In this document: positions 60,072 to 64,000 of the stretch, piece after piece
Layout: each line of letters opens with the position of its first letter
Position numbering within the stretch: the stretch's first letter is position 1
NCBI GenBank assembly: GCA_964406575.1
Contig: CAYOSH010000007.1
Coordinates: 77,153-141,152 of the forward strand
Direction: 5' to 3'
DNA: 64,000 nucleotides
Origin: WTAW01 sp964406575
GTDB lineage: Bacteria > Acidobacteriota > Aminicenantia > Aminicenantales > Aminicenantaceae
Translations under genes and position numbers: made by a program
The notes under the pieces: generated by a model
The model's input: only the letters and a program-made list of their open reading frames with translations
The model's database searches: none
What the model was told of the DNA's origin: nothing

Positions 60072-60242
60072 TGTAAGCAATCTTATTTCCGTGATAAAGG
60101 CATTAGACGTAAAAAAGAGTGAGTCACTGTCCTTATGAGTCGGATCGTGGGGGGGTGAGGGGGTCTGCGACGAATATGGACCGTGACGAACTCCTGCTAT
60201 TATCATTTGACTTGAGAGCATCACGGAAATAAGGATGCTTCC
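60072..60242. mobile_element. MITE-like element, type 1 (copy R6)
   Basis: Left terminal repeat AAGCAATCTTATTTCCGTGA from 60075 and right inverted copy to 60240. The interior closely follows the 42.2 kb copy. Flanks carry a perfect 8 bp duplication, GTCCTTTT (60064-60071 and 60243-60250). A G-rich tract lies in the middle. It sits just upstream of the cobalamin riboswitch. Confidence 0.9.
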
Positions 60243-60327
60243 GTCCTTTTTCTCTACCTTGACAAACATCAAAAATGGGGCAATAATCATTTTTTAGAAC
60301 GATCGAAGGATAAGAGCAGATATCTTT

Positions 60328-60525
60328 CAGGTACCCAAAGAGGGTTGAAAAGGGAATGCTGTGAAAGTCAGCGGCGGACCCGCCTCTGTGACCCCCGTCC
60401 TAAGGACGGGCCTAGTGATTTGAGCTAGGGGGGACGAAAGCTGCAGAAGGCCACTGTCTGGTTTTCCACAGACGGGAAGGCGCGGCGAGTAGAACGATCC
60501 GGAAGCCAGAAGACCTGCCTGGGAG
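60328..60525 (+). promoter_or_regulatory. Cobalamin riboswitch
   Basis: Adenosylcobalamin-type aptamer about 200 nt long, just before btuF. Core elements in order: GTGAAAGTCAGCGGCGGACC, a variable stem (CCCGTCC/GGACGGG), GCCACTG followed by GGGAAGGCG, and the B12 box AAGCCAGAAGACCTGCCT (60503-60520). The expression platform is a later TCTCTCA/TGAGAGA pairing at about 60529-60560 that includes the btuF GTG start, so ligand binding probably blocks translation. Confidence 0.93.
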
Positions 60526-60552
60526 GTTCTCTCAAGCCTTCCGAGGTAAAAG

Positions 60553-61500
60553 GTGAGAGAAAAACCCATCAAATTTCTTTTCCCTGCTGTGCTTGTTCTG
60601 AGCATTGCCTTTTTTATCCTATTCCTCTCCGCTTGTGCCCAGAAATCGGACTCACAATCACGGGCACCCCAATCAGGAACAGTCAAATCCGTGGGGAGCG
60701 CACAGAGAATCGTCTGTGCCGCACCGAGTGTGACAGAGTTCGTTTTTGCCCTCGGACTCGGGGAGAGAGTCGTAGGTGTCAGCGACTTCAGCACATACCC
60801 TTCAGAGGCGCTAACAAAACCAAAAATTGGTGGACTGATCAACCCGAATAGAGAAAAGATCACGACTCTCCAGCCAGACCTCTTAATACTCCAGGGACAA
60901 AATGAATCCCTGGCAAGATTTTGCCAAAACCACAGAATCCGCTTCCTTCCCATAGAGATCAATTCTCTGGACGATATCTGGACGGCCATTTATACGATCG
61001 GTCGTACCCTGAACGTTGAAGGGCCAGCCCATCGTCTCGTTCAAAAAATCAAAGAGGACATCCAGGCTATAAAAAACAAAACCCAGAACCTTCCCCCAAA
61101 AAGAGTCTTTCTCACCCTCGGTCACACCCCGGGAGACCTCACTGGTCTGATGACAAGCGGGCCCGGGACTTTTTTGCATGAATTAGTCTCTATAGCGGGA
61201 GGCGAAAACATCTTTTCTGATGTTCGCGGTCTCTATCCTCAAGTCTCCAAAGAATCTCTGGTCAAACGCCAGCCCGAGGTCATCATTGAAGCCATTCCGG
61301 GGGGGGTGCCGGAGGATAAGCTCTTTCTTTTAGAGAAAGATTGGAAACAGCTCCCCATGCTCCCCGCTGTCCGGTCAGGGAATATCCACTACCTCAAAGA
61401 CGATTTTCTTCTGATCCCGGGTGTACGTGTTGCTCAGACGGTGCGCCTCTTTGCCGAAATTCTCCATCCAGAAGCTTTTGATGGAGAACCCGATGCTTGA
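60553..61500 (+). CDS. btuF: Cobalamin ABC transporter substrate-binding lipoprotein
   Basis: 315 residues with a GTG start preceded by GAGG. An N-terminal signal ends in lipobox LSAC (Cys28), so it is a lipoprotein. The periplasmic-binding-protein domain (BtuF/FecB type) has RIVCAAPSVTEFVFALGLGERVVGVSDFSTYP and VSIAGGENIFSD. It delivers B12 (or iron complexes) to the BtuC/D importer. The cobalamin riboswitch directly upstream strongly favours B12. It overlaps btuD by 8 nt. Confidence 0.93.
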   Translation: MREKPIKFLFPAVLVLSIAFFILFLSACAQKSDSQSRAPQSGTVKSVGSAQRIVCAAPSVTEFVFALGLGERVVGVSDFSTYPSEALTKPKIGGLINPNREKITTLQPDLLILQGQNESLARFCQNHRIRFLPIEINSLDDIWTAIYTIGRTLNVEGPAHRLVQKIKEDIQAIKNKTQNLPPKRVFLTLGHTPGDLTGLMTSGPGTFLHELVSIAGGENIFSDVRGLYPQVSKESLVKRQPEVIIEAIPGGVPEDKLFLLEKDWKQLPMLPAVRSGNIHYLKDDFLLIPGVRVAQTVRLFAEILHPEAFDGEPDA

Positions 61501-62287
61501 GATCAAGGACATTCTGCACACGTTCTCAGAATCCGATTGGGTGCTCCACCTCCCTTGTCTCGAGCTATCATCCAGAGAGATCATAGGTATCATCGGCCCG
61601 AACGGCTCTGGCAAAAGCACTCTGCTGCGCATCGCCTCCGGTGTTTTGAAGCCTATTCAAGGCACCGTTCGCCTGGAAGGCCACGACCTGTTCAAGCTCA
61701 AGAGACGCACTATAGCCAGATCTCTCGGATATCTTCCCCAAGAGACGGTGAGCCTTTACGATCTCACAGTTGAGGAGATCGTCCGGATGGGCCGTTATCC
61801 CCATACCGCAGGCTTCGGCCCACTGGAGGAAAGCGACTTCACTATCGTCCAGGAATGTCTGGCTCTCACGGAAATGACCGTCCTCAAAAACCGTCCTCTC
61901 TCCTGCCTGTCAGGAGGTGAGAAGAAACGAGCTTTTCTTGCCTCAGTGCTCGCCCAAAAACCAAAGATCCTGCTTCTTGACGAGCCAACAAGTGCTCTGG
62001 ATGTCCATCACCAGGTGCGATTTTTCCAGCTCCTCCAAAGTCTTTCCAAAGATGGAATGGGCATTTTGGTCGTGACCCACGACCTCAATCTGGCATCCCT
62101 TTTCAGTGACAAGCTGTTGGTTCTTTCTGAGGGCAAACCTGTCGCCTTCGGACCGCCCACCAAGGTCCTAACTCCTTCGAGGATCCGGACCGTCTATGGC
62201 CCAAATATACTGATGGGCTTGCATCCAGAGACAGGGAGGCCCACGATCCTTCCCAGATTATTGACGGAGAAAAAGAATGAAGGGTAA
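61493..62287 (+). CDS. btuD: Cobalamin ABC transporter ATPase
   Basis: 264 residues from the ATG at 61493, which has GGAG upstream; the frame continues 24 codons into btuF. ABC ATPase with Walker A GPNGSGKST, Q-loop LPQE, signature LSGGEKKRA, Walker B ILLLDEPTSALD and the switch His in VVTHD. It powers vitamin import by the BtuC dimer. It overlaps btuC by 11 nt. Confidence 0.93.
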   Translation: MLEIKDILHTFSESDWVLHLPCLELSSREIIGIIGPNGSGKSTLLRIASGVLKPIQGTVRLEGHDLFKLKRRTIARSLGYLPQETVSLYDLTVEEIVRMGRYPHTAGFGPLEESDFTIVQECLALTEMTVLKNRPLSCLSGGEKKRAFLASVLAQKPKILLLDEPTSALDVHHQVRFFQLLQSLSKDGMGILVVTHDLNLASLFSDKLLVLSEGKPVAFGPPTKVLTPSRIRTVYGPNILMGLHPETGRPTILPRLLTEKKNEG

Positions 62288-63266
62288 AACCATCATTCTT
62301 TACGGCCTCCTTTTTCTTGCTGTCGCAAGCATTACGCCCTGGATCGGCGGGGAATCCCTGGATCCTACAGATGTATGGAATCACTTCAAGGGGGAACCAA
62401 CCACAGACGGTGATATCTTCTGGCTTCAACGCATCCCAAGGGTGATCTTGGCTCTCTTGGCTGGCGGGACTTTAGCCCTGGTAGGGGCCTCCTTTCAGGT
62501 GCTGTTTCGGAATCCTCTGGTCGAGCCCTACACTCTCGGAATGAGCGGCGGAGCTGCTCTCGGAGCATTCCTTGCCATTTCCCTGCCCTCTCTGTGGGTG
62601 GGATGGGGTCCTTTCAGTTCCATTCAGTTCTTCGCCCTTCTGGGGGCTTCCACCAGTCTATCCCTCATCTATGCCCTGTCTCGACGGCCTCAAGGGATGT
62701 CTGTGTACACCCTCCTCCTTGCCGGAGTAACCATCAGCATCATCTGCGGAGGTATGGTCCTGTTCCTCAGTTACCTGGCAAGCCCTCAAGTACTGGTCCT
62801 CTACCACCGCTGGATGATGGGTGGGATCGATGTCGTCGGTTATCGAGATTTTCTTTCCCTGAGCCCTCTCCTCATCCCCGGGATCGGACTCCTTTTCTAT
62901 CACGCCGACGATCTCAATCAAGTCTCTCTCGGTGAGGAGATGGCCCTCGGCCACGGCGTGGCGGTTAAAAAAGTGCAAAGGCACATCTTTGCAGGAGGGG
63001 GGTTGGCTACAGCTGCTGTTGTCTCCTTTGTTGGACCGATCGGTTTTATCGGTTTGATCATCCCTCATGCAGTCAGGCGCCTCAGCGGATTCGACCAGCG
63101 GACAGTCCTCCCCTGCTCTTTTCTGCTCGGTGGGGCTGCCCTTGCTCTGTGTGACGCCATCGCAAGGACCATTCTCTCGCCCACTGAGCTTCCCGTGGGT
63201 ATCATCACCGCCATTATCGGCGGACCGCTTTTTATCTATCTGCTCGTGACGCTGCGCTGGAGATGA
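62277..63266 (+). CDS. btuC: Cobalamin ABC transporter permease (FecCD family)
   Basis: 329-residue integral membrane protein with nine or ten helices. FecCD/BtuC blocks: RIPRVILALLAGGTLALVGASFQVLFRNPLVEPYTLGMSGGAALGAFLAI near the N-terminus and FVGPIGFIGLIIPHAVRRLSGFD, the coupling region, near residue 255. GGAG precedes the ATG. It completes the btuF-btuD-btuC importer under the riboswitch. Confidence 0.94.
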   Translation: MKGKTIILYGLLFLAVASITPWIGGESLDPTDVWNHFKGEPTTDGDIFWLQRIPRVILALLAGGTLALVGASFQVLFRNPLVEPYTLGMSGGAALGAFLAISLPSLWVGWGPFSSIQFFALLGASTSLSLIYALSRRPQGMSVYTLLLAGVTISIICGGMVLFLSYLASPQVLVLYHRWMMGGIDVVGYRDFLSLSPLLIPGIGLLFYHADDLNQVSLGEEMALGHGVAVKKVQRHIFAGGGLATAAVVSFVGPIGFIGLIIPHAVRRLSGFDQRTVLPCSFLLGGAALALCDAIARTILSPTELPVGIITAIIGGPLFIYLLVTLRWR

Positions 63267-63400
63267 GTTAAAATGAGGCTAAGAAGACCAACGGCTATAC
63301 TGGAAAAAAGGATTCATAAGTGAGATGTGGAAAGACGCATCTGAAGGAGCGAGCCTATGGACCTGAGAATGACCGTAATGTTGCGCCTGAGAGCTGAAAA

Positions 63401-63682
63401 ATGTTCTTTTTTATAGGTGGTGTTCAGCCAAAAACCACAATTCTCCAAAGACAAACGAGAGTCTGTCCAGTCTGTGGCCATCCCGAAATCTGCCAAAAAA
63501 GAGTGGATCATTATCTGAGCCTCTTCTTCATCCCTCTCTTCCCCGTCAAAAAAGGAATCCTCTTTTGGATCTGTGAAAATTGCAACACACATTTCGAAAA
63601 CGACGGAGAACCATTAACTCCAAACCACATAGACAGGACGAGAAAATGCCCTCACTGCGGACGATCCATAGGAAAGGAATAG
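63401..63682 (+). CDS. Small zinc-ribbon protein
   Basis: 93 residues. It begins MFFFIGGVQPKT, a typical start of the zinc-ribbon family, and holds three Cys pairs: CPVCGHPEIC, CENCNTHF and CPHCGRS. A hydrophobic stretch (LSLFFIPLFPVKKGILFWIC) lies between the ribbons. Function unknown. It follows btuC on the same strand by about 130 bp but shares no obvious promoter with it. Confidence 0.78.
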   Translation: MFFFIGGVQPKTTILQRQTRVCPVCGHPEICQKRVDHYLSLFFIPLFPVKKGILFWICENCNTHFENDGEPLTPNHIDRTRKCPHCGRSIGKE

Positions 63683-63707
63683 GGAAGGAGCTTGGAACAT
63701 CTTTCGA

Positions 63708-63942
63708 GGGAAGCATCCTTATTCCCGTAATGAATGAAATACGAGTGTCCCAATTGGTGATTGCAAAAACACGCTCAGTTTCCCCAGCGAGGAAACTTCG
63801 CACGGTTCCGGGCTTCCCTCACCTCCCCTTCGGGAGATGCACCATGCCCGTCCAGCCCTTCACACGGTTTTCTCTACCACACAACTGGAACACTCCATAA
63901 CGCAATATTTATTCATGCGATCACGGAAATAAGGATGCTTAC
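63708..63942. mobile_element. MITE-like element, type 2 (copy R7)
   Basis: Same ends as type 1 (AAGCATCCTTATTCCCGTAA at 63711 and its inverted copy ending at 63940) but a different interior of about 190 bp containing GAGTGTCCCAATTGGTGATT and an inverted near-copy CACAACTGGAACACTCC. Perfect 8 bp duplication TCTTTCGA at 63700-63707 and 63943-63950. No transposase. It resembles decayed copies at 2.7, 19.6, 36.4 and 52.3 kb. Confidence 0.88.
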
Positions 63943-64000
63943 TCTTTCGACAAAGCGCTTGACAAGTTTTTTGTCAGGTGAGAACATACAATTTCTTTGA

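Noticed and set aside
63580..63900. 106-codon frame over the zinc-ribbon end and MITE R7
   Set aside because: Runs from one feature into a repeat and has no family content.
2643..63940. Dispersed repeats as CRISPR
   Set aside because: Copies are kilobases apart, 170-235 bp long with inverted termini; no regular spacers or cas genes.

Overview
The window looks like chromosomal DNA of an uncultured, probably anaerobic, Gram-negative-type bacterium of moderate GC. An archaeal/vacuolar-type ATPase instead of F1Fo, many iron-sulfur and zinc-ribbon proteins, MinD/Mrp-ferredoxin ATPases, NifX-type cofactor domains, DUF362 and DUF5320 proteins and a type IV pilus locus fit a deep lineage such as Candidatus Aminicenantes or another Acidobacteriota relative. 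That placement is inference from gene content, not from a marker phylogeny. Genes are tightly packed, often with 1-8 nt ATGA-type overlaps. There is no prophage, transposase, CRISPR array or rRNA.

Layout. 1-3.6 kb: PEP carboxykinase, GmhA-type isomerase, PlsC-type acyltransferase. 3.8-11.5 kb (minus): type IV pilus operon pilB-pilT-pilC-pilS-pilR, then a GspG-like pilin with its own sigma-54 promoter and intrinsic terminator. 11.9-12.3 kb: tRNA-Arg(TCT) and tRNA-Pro(TGG). 12.4-19.2 kb (minus): rpiB, SHMT-like, purD, purE, mtaB, mutL. 19.9-21.5 kb: S41 peptidase. 21.7-27.1 kb (plus): tatA, tatC, a truncated DUF362 gene, aldehyde dehydrogenase, P-loop kinase, dCMP-type deaminase, NamZ-like hydrolase. 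27.1-35.3 kb (minus): a complete V/A-ATPase operon whose proteolipid carries Na+-site residues. 35.5-43.9 kb: an unrecognised protein, queC-queD-queE, a GT-C glycosyltransferase next to a DPPR-synthase-like UbiA protein, DUF362, EamA permease, queF. 44.0-50.9 kb (plus): a Fur-family regulator with promoter and Fur box, followed by a run of metal/iron-sulfur genes resembling the anaerobe 'orange protein' (ORP) gene set. 51-59.3 kb: aminotransferases, IscU-like scaffold, radical SAM protein, TrmO, a B3/B4-domain protein and an aromatic-amino-acid-type decarboxylase. 59.4-63.3 kb: a promoter/terminator-bounded unit lacking a sizeable ORF, then a cobalamin riboswitch driving btuF-btuD-btuC. 63.4 kb: zinc-ribbon protein.

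The most distinctive non-genic feature is a family of about 170-235 bp MITE-like elements with about 20 bp terminal inverted repeats (AAGCATCCTTATTTCCGTGA) flanked by 8 bp direct repeats. Four copies are well preserved (42.2, 54.3, 60.1 and 63.7 kb). One chimeric and three decayed copies occupy other intergenic gaps (2.6, 19.6, 36.4 and 52.3 kb). The mobilising transposase is not in the window.

The genes suggest a Na+- or H+-energised anaerobe with type IV pili under PilS/PilR control, queuosine and t6A-derived tRNA modification (QueCDEF, MtaB, TrmO), B12 salvage, and an arabinan-like polyprenyl-phosphate sugar pathway.
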